From positions 199,303,962 through 199,367,961 of the forward strand of contig CM077644.1 in assembly GCA_039707465.1 (NCBI GenBank): a stretch of 64,000 bases of DNA, read 5' to 3'. Both the position numbers and the translations under genes were made by a program. The notes under the pieces are model-generated. The model ran no database searches and had not been told where the DNA came from. It saw only the letters and a program-made list of their open reading frames with translations. The stretch is from Rhabdophis nuchalis (taxonomy: Eukaryota; Chordata; Lepidosauria; Squamata; Natricidae). Positions 47,555 through 58,320 of the stretch are shown in pieces (positions within the stretch are counted from its first letter, which is position 1; the number at the start of each line of letters is the position of its first letter).

Positions 47555-48516
47555 CCAACCCCCTGCTCAAGCAGGAGACTCTATAACTGTGATGGCAAAC
47601 CTATGGCACGCATGCCAGAGGTGCCATGTAGTGCCCTCTCTGATGGCATGCGAGCTGTTGCTCCAGTTCAGCTCTGCTGGGCATGCGCGCGCCTGCCTCC
47701 CATCTGGTCTTCAGGTCTCTGCCATCTATGTGCAAGGGTGGGGCGTGGGGGGCACGTGGGCATACGTGGGGGCGGGGTGCATATAGGGAGGCCATGCATG
47801 TATAGGGGCACTGGGTGCATGTAGAGGCAGAGCATGCATGTGTGGGGAATTCATGCGCAGGGGCGGGACATATGCAGGGAGTGGGGCACATGCATAGGGG
47901 CCACGTGCACATTGCATTTTAGGGGTTCAGATGCACCCATGCACTTTGGACACTCAGTCCTGAAAAGGTTAGCCATCACTGCCCTATACCATTTCAGGCA
48001 GATGGCTATGCAGTTTTTTACTTAAAAACCTCCAGTGATGAAGCATCTATGACTTCTAAAGGCAAGTTGCTCCACTGGTTAATTGTCCTCACTGTTAGGA
48101 AGTTTCTCCTTAATTTTAGGTTGCTTCTCTCCTTGATTAGTTTCCACCCATTGTTTTATTGTCTTGGTGCTTTAGAAAATAAGTTGGCCTCTCAAATAAT
48201 GGAATATTGCTATCATGTCACTTCTACTCATTCTTCTCTAGACTGGCCATACCCAATTTCTGCAACCATTCTTCATGTTTTTATCTTCAACTCCTTAATC
48301 ATCTTAGTTGTTCTTCTTTGCACTTTCTCTAAAATCTCAACATCTTTTTTGTATGTGGTGACCAAAACTGGGTGCAGTATTCCAGGTGTTGTGTCACTGA
48401 TGTATAAAGTGGTACTAATACTTTACATGATTTTGATTCAATGCCTCTGTTTATACAACCAAGGATTGTGTTAGCTTTTCTGGCAGCTGCTGCTGCAGCA
48501 CACTGCTGACTCATCT
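47555..48516 (-). mobile_element. CR1 fragment interrupted by a hAT insertion
   Basis: Starts with the inverted CR1 3' end (CCCTGCTCAAGCAGGAGA), is interrupted at 47587-47981 by a hAT copy, then resumes with ACCATTTCAGGCAGATGGC through the reverse complement of the C-terminal ORF2 (S-Q-Q-C-A-A-A-A, K-A-N-T-I-L-G-C-I-N-R-G, V-P-L-Y). The reading frame is broken by indels. Confidence 0.88.
47587..47981. mobile_element. hAT-like element of the GATGGCGAACCTATGGCAC family, copy 4, nested in CR1
   Basis: CTGTGATGGCAAACCTATGG to AGGTTAGCCATCACTG, flanked by CTCTATAA and CCCTATAC (6 of 8). Removing it and one flank restores the CR1 order GCAGGAGA-CCCTATA-CCATTTCAGGC, an independent confirmation of both boundaries. 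Confidence 0.92.
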
Positions 48517-48865
48517 ATATAAATAAAAATGTAAAATAGTTTGTATGAAGCTGCTAATCTCAAAATCTACTGCACTGATTTACACCAAATTTTGACACAA
48601 TGTTCACAAGGACTTCCGATAATAGAATATGTACTCATTTTGTGGCTAGCACACATGTGTCATGTGCAAGGTGCACAAACATAAAATGTACCCACTGATC
48701 ACCTCCCTGTTTTCACCTCCCTGCAGCCCCGCCTATCCGGCTGCTTTCCAACTGTCGTTGGAATTCCATACAATTCCACAGTGTATGGCGGCCTAAAAGG
48801 GCCAAAACAAGGCAAACAGCAAACTCCCAGGTGGCCCATAGAGAGAGAGAGGGGGAGAAATACAG

Positions 48866-49226
48866 TTTAATAAAAGAGGGACTAGGGGAGACATGATAGC
48901 AGCCTTCCAATATCTCAGGGGTTGCCACAAAGAAGAGGGAGTCAAGCTATTCTCCAAAGCACCTGAGGACAGAACAAGAAGCAATGGGTGGAAACTAATC
49001 AAGGAGAGAAGCAACTTAGAACTGAGGAGGAATTTCCTGACAGTTAGAACAATTTATCAGTGGAACAGCTTGCCTCCAGAAGTTGTGAATGTCCCAACAC
49101 TGCAAGTCTTTAAGAATATTTTGGATAGCCATTTGTCTGAAGTGGTATAGGGTTTCCTGCCTAGGCAGGGAGTTGGACTAGATGACCTCCAAGGTCCCTT
49201 CCATCTCTGCTATTGTATTATTGTAT
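48866..49226 (+). mobile_element. CR1 3' fragment
   Basis: The frame 48893-49150 encodes M-I-A-A-F-Q-Y-L-R-G-C-H-K-E-E-G-V and S-L-P-P-E-V-V-N, then the 3' end GGAGTTGGACTAGATGACCT. It ends in TATTGTATTATTGTATTACAG and runs directly into the GGTA minisatellite. Confidence 0.92.
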
Positions 49227-49845
49227 TACAGTAGGTAGGTAGATAGGGGAATAGATAGAGAGGGAGAAATACGGTAGGTAGGTAGGTAGGTAGGTAGGTA
49301 GATAGATGGATAGATAGAGAGGGAGAAATACAGTAGGTAGGTAGGTAGGTGGGGCGATAGAGAGGGAGAAATACAGTGGGTAGGTAGCTAGAGGGAGAAA
49401 GGAAGAAATACAGTAGGTAGGTAGGTATGGGGATAGATAGAGAGGGAGAAATACAGTAGGTAGGTAAGTAGGTAGGGGGATAGATAGAGAGGGAGAAATA
49501 CAGTAGGTAGGTAGATAGGGAAATAGATAGGGAGGGATAAATACAGTAGGTAGGTAGAGGGAGAAAGGAAGAAATACAGTAGGTAGGTAAGTAGAGGGAT
49601 AGACAGTGAGAAATACAGTAGGTAGGTAGGTAGGGGAATAGATAGGGAGAAATACAATAGGTAGGTAGGTAGGTAGAGAAATAGAGAGAGAAGGAGAAAT
49701 ACAGTAGGTAAGTAGGTAGACGGATAGATAGGGAGAAATATAGTAGGTAGGTAGGTAGGTAGATAGAGGGAGAAAGGAAGAAATACAGTAGGTAGGTAGA
49801 GGAATAGATAGAGAGGGAGAAATACGGTAGGTAGGTAGGGGGTTA
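49222..49845. repeat. Compound minisatellite: GGTA/GATA arrays in units with GAGAAATACAG
   Basis: About 14 higher-order units of 37-68 bp, each made of a GGGAGAAATACAGTAG-like core followed by GGTA and GATA runs. The core first appears straight after the CR1 tail. The 227-codon frame on the minus strand is a Leu/Pro/Tyr/Ser low-complexity read, not a gene. Confidence 0.95.
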
Positions 49846-50955
49846 TACGGTGGTTGTGTGTATGTGTGCAGGTGTAGATCTACACACAGATTGGTTGCCA
49901 TTTAACCAGACTGGGCCACAGCAACGCGTGGCCAGGTATAGCTAGTTATAAATATAAACACTATTGTGCATTTAATAGAGAAAGTAGTATTGGGGAAGTA
50001 TTTTTACTTTCTCTAAAAAATAGTACAGTCAGGCAAATGAAGTTTGAACGGTTAATAAGCAGTTCTCCACTCTGAATTTATTTTAGTTTAGCAGTATATG
50101 GTAGTTGGATGTGTATAAAAAGGAAACAAATTCTTGGCGTTTACAACATAGCCTACTTTCCATTAAAATAATTCCCAAACAATAGTAACAAGAGGTACAG
50201 TATCTCTCAATATCAGATGCTAGGAAATATAAGTGGAAGATGCTGTGACTTTCCATTGGCATCTATTTAGCTATAAAATGCTGGATGATTTTATACATTG
50301 TATGGTTCTTAAGTTTTAAAGTTCCCTAGCTGGCATTGTTCAAACTTTGAGTAGATCATTGTAAAGAAAGGCCCTCCATCTGGAAAATAATACATAGAAG
50401 AAGCAAACTGGATGAAATGAAAACTGTTATGTTCCTGAGAACTATACCAAAAAAAATTCAAAAGGCTTATGGGAAAAGGTACAAATTAGGAATGGTATCA
50501 AGCAGAACATGACTACAATACTATGAAGCCTTATATACTGTAGTTTAGGAAGAAACTTTAGCTTAGGAAGAGTTTGGTTGAAGAGATACAGCCTTTTCTG
50601 TTAGGTTAACTCCCTCTGCCCTTTCTCTGTCATATTCATAGTTATTGTGGATAGTCTATTCATAGTCTATTGTGCATTTAAGCTCTATTTTTCGCTCTAA
50701 CAAAAGTTCTGGTTTATAATTACATTTCTCTTCTTAACAAATGGTTAAAAACATAGTTTTGTTCATACACAGTATATAATGGAAGCGCTCCCTTCCCATT
50801 ACAGTTTTATGAAGCTCAAGGACCGAAAAGGAAAATCTGCTTATGTTGACAATAATTAAAATTTTATTTTTTTTAAAAACTGTAAATGAAAAAATATTAA
50901 AGAGCTACAGGGACCAAGAGAAGAGATGACCAATGCAACACTTTTTCATATTTAC

Positions 50956-51156
50956 CTGGAGTGTAAGCAACTGCAAAAACTTCTCTTCCAAATGATGGAT
51001 GTCTGATCTCTCTCACAAATTTGCCTGTTTCTGGTTTAAAACATTGAATCCGACCATTCTCTCTATCTGCTGCACATAGCTGACCAAAGTCAGACGCAAG
51101 AGTTAAACTGTGAGGGATGCTGAACTGGCCCGGTTTAGCATGGCCTACAGAAGTCT
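50956..51156 (-). CDS. PAM: PAM exon: PAL domain, zinc ligand H690 equivalent
   Basis: Encodes T-S-V-G-H-A-K-P-G-Q-F-S-I-P-H-S-L, then Q-L-C-A-A-D-R-E-N-G-R-I-Q-C-F and F-G-R-E-V-F-A-V-A-Y-T-P. The His of I-P-H-S is the His690 zinc ligand, the Arg of A-A-D-R is Arg706 (substrate carboxylate), and the two Cys match the Cys702-Cys713 disulfide of rat PAL. The acceptor is a T-rich tract plus CAG and the donor GTAAAT. Length 201 nt (2 + 66 codons + 1). Confidence 0.96.
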
Positions 51157-51876
51157 CTGAAAAAAGAGATATCCATTTTTAAATTGACAAAACTAAAGCC
51201 ACTATTAATAGTTACATTTGAAGAAAAACAAAGTGAAGAAAAAATGTGAATCTCTTCAACCACTGCAACTTTAAGTCTCTGAACAGATATAATTAAGCAC
51301 CCTTTTTCCTTGTTCTTGGGTTAGTGACTGCTTTTAACAAAAAGCTGTATGAAAAAGAACGAAAATATCTGTATCTTGAAAAAATCCAAATATCTAAATG
51401 ATTAAAATAAGGTTTAATACTTTTCCCCCATACACAGAATTTTTACTGATAAATCCTATTTCTATAGTTGCAGATACTCAGAATGTAGGTGGCATCTCAA
51501 CAATTGAACTTCTTACCCATTTAAATTATCAATGGTAATTTAAGTTTCTTATAAAATAAGATACCTTCATGTTAGAAATATGTTATAAAATACATAACAG
51601 TCTACTCTCTGAAAACCTTAAACCAGTATTCATCAGCCTTAGCAACTTTAAGATGCATAGACTTCAACTCTTCAAATTGGTTAGGAATTTGGGGAGTTGA
51701 AGTCTGCATATCTTAAAGTTGCTATAGTTGAAAAACATTGTCTTATAATCACAAATCCTTGATTTCAATCAGATTTAGAGGGAGAGGGGATGGCAAAATC
51801 TGAATTTTATCTTGTATATACATTGTTATAGCCATTCTCCAAGGGGGGAAAAGAGAATTGACTTTCTATCCTATAC
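51157..51876 (-). other. PAM intron with one palindromic hAT copy
   Basis: A 720-bp intron. Apart from the element at 51624-51740 nothing is recognised. Confidence 0.8.
51624..51740. mobile_element. Palindromic hAT element (copy G), degraded
   Basis: CAGTATTCATCAGCCTTAGC to CTATAGTTGAAAAACATTG with arms TAGACTTCAACTC and GAGTTGAAGTC. Flanks agree at only 5 of 8 positions. Confidence 0.7.
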
Positions 51877-52087
51877 CTTCTCCCCACTGCATGACAAATA
51901 TTCCATTTGGAGAGAATTGAACAATACGACTATTGCAGTATCCGTCGGACACATAAATATTCCCAGTTGCTGGATCCACTGCCACATCAGTGGGTTGGCA
52001 GAAGTGGTAGTTGTCGCTTCCAGGTTGCAAAGCCCTCCCTAAAGTCAGCAAAGGAGATTCCGCACCATTTGATGCCAGTTTGAACAC
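51877..52087 (-). CDS. PAM: PAM exon: PAL domain, catalytic Tyr and disulfide
   Basis: Encodes V-F-K-L, then L-G-R-A-L-Q-P-G-S-D, H-F-C-Q-P-T-D-V-A-V-D, I-Y-V-S-D-G-Y-C-N-S-R-I-V-Q-F and Q-W-G-E. The Tyr-Cys of D-G-Y-C corresponds to catalytic Tyr654 and to Cys655, which pairs with Cys634 of H-F-C in rat PAL. The pattern is NHL-type beta-propeller. The acceptor is TTGTTAG and the donor GTATAG. Length 211 nt, phase 0 in and phase 1 out. This is the best conserved exon in the window. Confidence 0.97.
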
Positions 52088-52449
52088 CTAACAACATAAA
52101 AAAATAAAGAGCTTCAGTTAAGTGAGACTAATACAAAAATGTTATAGCTTAAAGGAAGATCAAACATTTGACCTGGAGAATATATCTTTCTTTAAAGAAC
52201 AGCTCTATGGGCATTAATATTCATGAGATCATTACACAAATCCATTGTAAGAGCTGGATTCAGTGTTTTGGTTTTGTATAAAAGTCAATCCATGGGTTGA
52301 CTGTGTTTTACCCAAACAGTAAAAAAATGGCAAATATTTTCCTCAAACCACATTAGACTAAAACAAATATTATACCCAAAGTGTTAGTTAGAGGCATAGA
52401 GACAATAGATTCAGGTTTTCTTGCTAATATAGAAACTATTTCTACATAC
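52088..52449 (-). other. Short PAM intron
   Basis: A 362-bp intron with no recognisable element. Confidence 0.85.
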
Positions 52450-52522
52450 CTGGTGAAGAGCTACATCTGTCACCCAGTAGTTGCCATTATTATCTATACT
52501 CAGGCCATGAGGTAAATAAAAC
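52450..52522 (-). CDS. PAM: PAM exon: PAL domain, zinc ligand H585 equivalent
   Basis: Short 73-nt exon encoding F-Y-L-P-H-G-L-S-I-D and then N-Y-W-V-T-D-V-A-L-H-Q. The His of L-P-H-G corresponds to zinc ligand His585 of rat PAL. The acceptor is TTCTCAG and the donor GTATGT. It begins with one base finishing a Met codon and ends in phase 0 with CAG (Gln), so the next exon starts on a whole codon. Confidence 0.95.
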
Positions 52523-52965
52523 CTGAGAATAAACAAAAGTAATATTAATGAGGGGGAAAGCAGCATTAAAAACAACTGGTTTTGTTTAGTTGTTTAGTAC
52601 AGTTGTTTAGCTGTTCCAAGAGGTGGAACTAGTGTTATCTTATTTTGAGAGAAATATTACAATTACCAAAATTTGCAGCCCTTTTTTTTTCCACTTAGTT
52701 CACCTGTCTTTAGTATTGTACCTGTGACAGATGCGAAAGGTCATGTCAACACATAAGGATACAATTAAACCATCAATTAAACCTATTTATTGCTAATCAT
52801 GCCTATGCACAGGAATCCTTTCAACTAACAAATGGCACCTGCTAAGATTTAGATAAGGGTCAGCAGAATTCAAGTGGGGTTGGATTTAATTTTCTTGTAG
52901 CTACATAGAGATTCACTTTTAACTTTGCTCCCAGGTTCTGCCACTCCTTCTCCTACAACTTGTCA

Positions 52966-53056
52966 TTTGTTCAGAATGGTTTAGGGTCTCCTGCTTCAGC
53001 AGGGAGTTAGTCTAGATTATCTCCAAGGTCTCTTCCATCTCTGTTATTCTGTAATT
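52966..53056 (+). mobile_element. CR1 3'-end fragment
   Basis: TCAGAATGGTTTAGGGTCTC, GCAGGGAGTTAGTCTAGATT and TCTTCCATCTCTGTTATTCT match the CR1 3' end seen at 18.7 and 49.15 kb with about 15 percent divergence by eye. Confidence 0.75.
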
Positions 53057-54483
53057 TGCAAGTAATTGATTTCATTTAGTGTCAACACGATGCTACAATG
53101 ACTATAGTTCAAAACTGATAATCAGATAAAGGCCACTAGGAAAGGAAGCATTCCATCCAGCTTACATTAGAGGCAAGCACGGATACTTTATTTCCATACT
53201 ATTGATGTGTGAAAAAAAACAGCCAAAATATCAGGGAGTTGTATAATCCATGTTACTGAAACCAACATAGTAAACTCCCAACTGGAATTGACTAGTCCTG
53301 CCTCCTGCTCCTAAACCCTGCAGCTGGTCTAGAAGCATATTGCATTTGACAATATCGAACTGCTGAATTATGTCAAGAACACTAATTTATGGACAAAAAA
53401 TATCACTCCATTTATCTGAAGTTTTCTTCCCCTAAGCCCACCAATATATTAGATTAACTGAGAATATGTAAAAGAAGCAGGAAAATTTTCTATATAAACT
53501 AACTGATGGAAGTCATCCTTCCCTTGAATAAACATTGTATTTGAAACTTTTAATTTGGGTTATTAGAGATACAGGAAAAAAATGATTTAAAAAAGTATAA
53601 TCCTCTGCAGATATTCAGCTTGCAAATGCATTGGTTTAATTATTTTATGAAAATATGCAAAGAGTATGCAAAGAAATCCCAGTCTCAACTATTTCCCAAT
53701 ACATCTGTATTACTTCACAGGATGAAAATCAATATTCCCTGGATAATAAGTATAATCTTCATTGTCATTGTACTTAAATACAATGAAATTGGTTAATAAA
53801 AGCATGTTCAGCAAAACATGTGTACAGATTTCATTGAAACTGAAAGTCCTGGTAAAATAGGATTCTTGATCATGGGGAAGTCTTGTAAATGTATTCAGCT
53901 TAAAATTCCCTAATGAATCTTAATTGACAGTGGAGAAAGCTTTGCAAAAATGATGGGCATGCAATTACATTCAGTGTTATTTGCAGGAATGATTTCACTA
54001 AAGCCTACTTTGAACTCTGATGCATGAAGACTGAAAAGTTACCAAAACCTAGGACATTGCATGTAAACAAAAGACATTCTTGTCACAATTTTTATCTCAA
54101 AAATTCTATTCAGATTTGATGCTGTGACAAATAGTGTCACTCAGGTGTAAGAATGTTTTGGAATTGCACACTCTTTACAGGATGCATGAAAAAAAAATAC
54201 ATATCTAGAGGAAACACAGAAGAGAAACAATGCCTACTTTGCTTACTAGAGTGACCCAGGATAAAGCATCACACCTATTTCATTCTTAGAAGGAACATGG
54301 GAGACATGGGAGAAAAGTGATTTTTGCAACACATTAAAGCAATAAAATAGAATACACGATGACTTTCAATCTCATCCCACAGTACTTAATTGAGTAATAG
54401 AAGTACATCCACCTCACATAATATTTATAGCCAGGTCAAGTGTAAGCAGACATTTGGCAAGCCTTCTGTGTTTTTTCTCCAAG

Positions 54484-54494
54484 ATAGATATAGC

Positions 54495-54533
<39 letters not shown>

Positions 54534-54650
54534 GGATGGATGGATGGATGGATGGATGGATGGATGGATGGATGGATGGATGGATGGATGGAGGGAGGGA
54601 GGGATGGAGGGAGGGAGGGAGGGAGGGACGGACAGACAGACAGACAGACA
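54484..54650. repeat. Compound microsatellite GATA-GGAT-GGAG-GACA
   Basis: Four consecutive tetranucleotide arrays: (GATA)n at about 54484-54532, (GGAT)n to about 54590, (GGGA)n to 54628 and (GACA)n to 54650. Each differs from the next by one base. GATA/GACA arrays are characteristic of snake genomes. Confidence 0.96.
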
Positions 54651-54881
54651 ATATTTTTTTTTAAATTGGAGTTCTATTCATATGGATCAGTAAACAGATG
54701 CAAAAATCAGAATTGTTTCCAAAGACACTAGCCAAATTGAAGAAATTTCAGCACAAAAATAGATTAGTCTACACAAAATAAAGCAGAATTAATCAGTTCA
54801 AAACAAACAAACATAAAGAATACGTCTAAAATTGTGTGTTTTTCTTTTTTTTTCTTTTCTTTTTTTTAAAAAAGAGCTTAC

Positions 54882-54998
54882 ATATTTCTTCCTGTGGAAT
54901 GAAGAATTTTTGAAGTACTAGCGTCTACTACAAGAATGGTATTTTCTTTAATTGGTCCAAGTCCTTTTTGTTGATAAACATAGCTATTGTTGAACGAA
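54882..54998 (-). CDS. PAM: PAM exon: PAL domain
   Basis: PAL propeller segment reading S-F-N-N-S-Y-V-Y-Q-Q-K-G-L-G-P-I and then T-I-L-V-V-D, matching the mammalian segment that ends in F-V-Y-Q-Q-R-G-L-G-P-I. The acceptor is a long pyrimidine tract plus TTTAG and the donor is GTAAGC. The exon is 117 nt (1 + 38 codons + 2). Its first base completes the Asn codon opened in the preceding exon and its last two bases (A-T) are completed to Met by the next. The 6.5-kb intron upstream of it (54999-61484) carries the largest LINE in the window. Confidence 0.95.
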
Positions 54999-57900
54999 CT
55001 AAAGTAAAAAAAAAAAAGAGAGAAATATATATTAATATACAACTGCCTTCTCAAACGTAGATTTGTTGGACCACATTTTAGTTAACATGAATTAGAATTC
55101 TGGTTTGGAATTTTAACATCTGGCCATTTGCTACTGTGACTCCAGTAAAAAGATATTGACTACATTCAACTAGCATTCATTTTGGAAATATCCAAGTAAA
55201 TACGGCAGGAAATCTGTGAGCATACTGTAGTACATTGTAATAATTTAAAGTATGCCTATCAGTTCCAAAGACCAAATACCCCATAAGATCTCAATCGACC
55301 TCACAATCCCTCAGGGTTTTAATGTTTTTCTCTATCTGCTTCTTTTAAACTGTGAACATTTTAAGTACTTTAGATTCTATTAAAACTTTTTTCCTAGCTC
55401 AGATTCCTTCTTTAACAACTATTTCTCACTCAGACAGAGTTTTTTTTTAAAGAGTCCTTGATACTCTTGGCTTGACTGATTGCTTGCAGACATAGGGGTG
55501 GTGGGGTAGCGGTTGTTATTAGGGAAGGTCTTGAGCCGAGAGAGACCATTGTGCCACAGACCACCGGTTGTGAGTCCCTCTGCGTGAAGTGGGGCCTAGG
55601 GAGGCAGTTGGGCTTGCTGGTTGTATACCTGGCTCCCCGCTATGTAGCAGCAGCCCTGCCCGAGCTCCTCGAGGTGATCGCTACGATGGCAGTTGAGACC
55701 CCCAGACTTTTAGTCATGGGGGACTTTAATCTGCCATCGGTGGGCGAATCATCCGAGGTAGCTCGGGAGTTCATGGCTTCCATGACGGCCATGGACCTGA
55801 CCCAATTAATTCAAGGCCCCACCCACAAGGGTGGACACACACCGGATCTCATCTTTGTCTCTGACCAATGGAAGAGTGATCTGGGTACAGGGGATATAGT
55901 CATCACACCCTTGTCATGGTCAGACCACTCACTTCTCCGGCTCGACTTTCCAACCGCCACCCCCCACCGCGGGGAGGCGGAACCTGAGTCATCTATCTGG
56001 TTCCGCCCCAGGCGCCTGATGGACCCTGATGGGTTCCAGGCGGCGCTTGGGCCACTTCCTGTACCCCTGACCCGCGCCCCGATGGAGGACCTCGTGGCCG
56101 CATGGAATACTGCGACCACGGGAGCCTTGGATCGGGTCGCGCCCTTGCGGCCTCTCTTGCGGCGGCGAAACACCCTGGCTCCTTGGTTTACCGAGGAGCT
56201 GCGGGTGATGAAATGCCGCAAGAGATGCCTAGAGGGAAGATGGAGGTCTACCCGTTCTGAATCTGACCGGACACAGGTAAGAGCCCATTTACGGACTTAC
56301 ATTGTGGCGCTGAGAGTGGCCAAACGTCATCATTGTGCCACTCTCATAGCATCCGCAGAAAACCGCCCTGCCGCCCTGTTTAGGGTGACCCGCTCCCTCC
56401 TTCAACAGAGGGTGCGGGAAGCCCCGCTACAGGGCAGAGCAGAGGAATTTGTGATTTTTCTGCAGGAGAAAATCGCTCAGATACAGAACGAGTTAGCCCC
56501 CATTGATGGCCCAGTGGGATGCCACGAGGCAGATCTTGTTTGGGAGGAGTTTGACTCCGTTGCTTCCGAGGATATGGACAGGTTACGTGGGCGACTGCGA
56601 GCCACCACATGTTTATTGGACCCGTGTCCCTCCTGGCTTGTACTGGCATCCTGGGAGGTGACACGAGGCTGGCTCCAAGAGGTTGTCAACGCTTCCTTAA
56701 GTGAGGGTTCCTTGCCTGCTTCCCTAAAAGAGGCTATGGTGAGGCCCCTCCTTAAGAAGCCCTCTTTGGATCCAGCTTTATTAACCAACTATCGTCCAGT
56801 CTCCAACCTTCCCTTCTTGGCGAAGGTTGTTGAGAGTGTGGTGGCACAACAGTTTCCCCGTCACCTGGAGGAAGTTGATTATCTAGACCCGCGCCAGTCC
56901 GGCTTTCGGCCCGGGCATAGCACTGAGACGGCATTGGTCGCGTTGGTTGATGATCTCTGGAGGGCCAGAGATGGGGGTTGTTCCTCCATCCTGGTCCTAT
57001 TAGACCTCTCGGCGGCTTTCGATACCATCGACCATGGTATCCTATTGCATCGGCTGGGGGGGTTGGGAGTGGGAGGCACCGTTTTACGGTGGTTCTCCTC
57101 CTACCTCTCTGGCCGATCGCAATTTGTGTTGGCAGGGGAGCAGAGGTCGACCTCGAGACCCCTCACATGTGGGGTGCCTCAGGGGTCGGTCCTCTCGCCT
57201 CTCCTGTTTAACACATACATGAAGCCGCTGGGTGAGATCATCCGTGGTTTTGGGGTAGAGTACCATCTATACGCTGACGACACCCAGCTGTATATTTCTA
57301 CCCCAAACCACCCCAACGATGCCGTAGCGGTGATGTGCCAGTGCCTGGAAGCCGTGCGGGTCTGGATGGGAAGTAACGGACTCAGGCTCAACCCGACCAA
57401 GACCGAGTGGCTGTGGTTTCCGGCTGCCCGATTCAACCAGCTCACTCCATCGCTGGCCATAGGGGGCGAACACCCCCCTGTGGATGGGGTGCGCAATTTG
57501 GGTGTCCTCCTGGATGCCCGGCTGTCCATGGAAGATCAAGTGACAGCCGTGGCCAGGAGGGCGTTTTACCAGGTTCGCCTGGTTCGCCAATTGCGCCCCC
57601 TATTGGATCGGGACGCCCTTCGCACAGTCACTCATGCGCTCGTGACATCCCGACTGGACTATTGCAACTCTCTCTACATGGGGCTCCCCTTGAGGTGCAC
57701 CCGGAGACTTCAGCTAGTCCAGAATGCAGCCGCGCGAGCAATTATGGGAACCACTAGGTTTACCCATGTAACACCGCTCTTGCGCGAGCTGCCCTGGCTG
57801 CCTGTCGTCTTCCGGGTGTGCTTCAAGGTGTTGATTATCATCTTTAAAGCGCTCCATGGCTCGGGACCTAGCTATCTGCGGGATCGGATCCTGCCTCATA

Positions 57901-58289
57901 CATCCTCACGACCGATTCGCTCCCACAGAGAGGGACTTCTCCGGGTGCCGTCCACTAGACTTTGTCAGCGGGCGACGCCCAGGGGAAGGGCTCTCTCTGT
58001 GGCGGGCCCGGCCCTCTGGAACGACCTTCCCCCCGATATTAGGACGACCACGGACCTCCGCTCCTTCCGTCTCAAATTAAAAACTCATTTCTTCTGTCTG
58101 GCCGGCCTAGGATAGTCTCTCTGTCTTTGGGGTTTTATTGGGGTTTTGTAATTATTGCTTAGTTTTAATGGGAATTTTAGCGCAGGTTTGGATTTAATTT
58201 ATTTTTAATGAAATGTTTATATGTATTTATTGTTTTACTGTGCCTGTGCACCGCCCCGAGTCCCTGTGGGGAGAGGGCGCGGTTTAGAA

Positions 58290-58320
<31 letters not shown>

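Larger units (their letters stand above)
41104..50955 (-). other. Large repeat-rich PAM intron
   Basis: A 9.85-kb intron carrying two hAT-type ends, a larger hAT-like element, a TA-flanked element, a tRNA-derived SINE, CR1 fragments in both orientations and a large GGTA/GATA minisatellite, each listed separately. The stretches 42455-43868, 45370-46480, 46730-47550 and 49920-50955 show nothing recognisable. Confidence 0.8.
52523..54881 (-). other. PAM intron with CR1 scrap and compound microsatellite
   Basis: A 2.36-kb intron. It contains a CR1 3'-end fragment (about 52966-53056) and the four-motif microsatellite at 54484-54650. At 53753-53790 a short motif (CATTGTCATTGTACTTAAA) resembles one at 10210-10250, suggesting a shared old repeat tail. 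The rest is unique. Confidence 0.7.

Noticed and set aside
49218..49901. A 227-codon minus-strand open frame rich in Tyr, Leu, Pro and Ser.
   Set aside because: It is produced by the GGTA/GATA minisatellite; the repeat lacks stops in this frame by composition.
55811..58080. Several open frames antisense to or overlapping the LINE frame.
   Set aside because: They are shadows of the GC-rich, stop-poor LINE reading frame.
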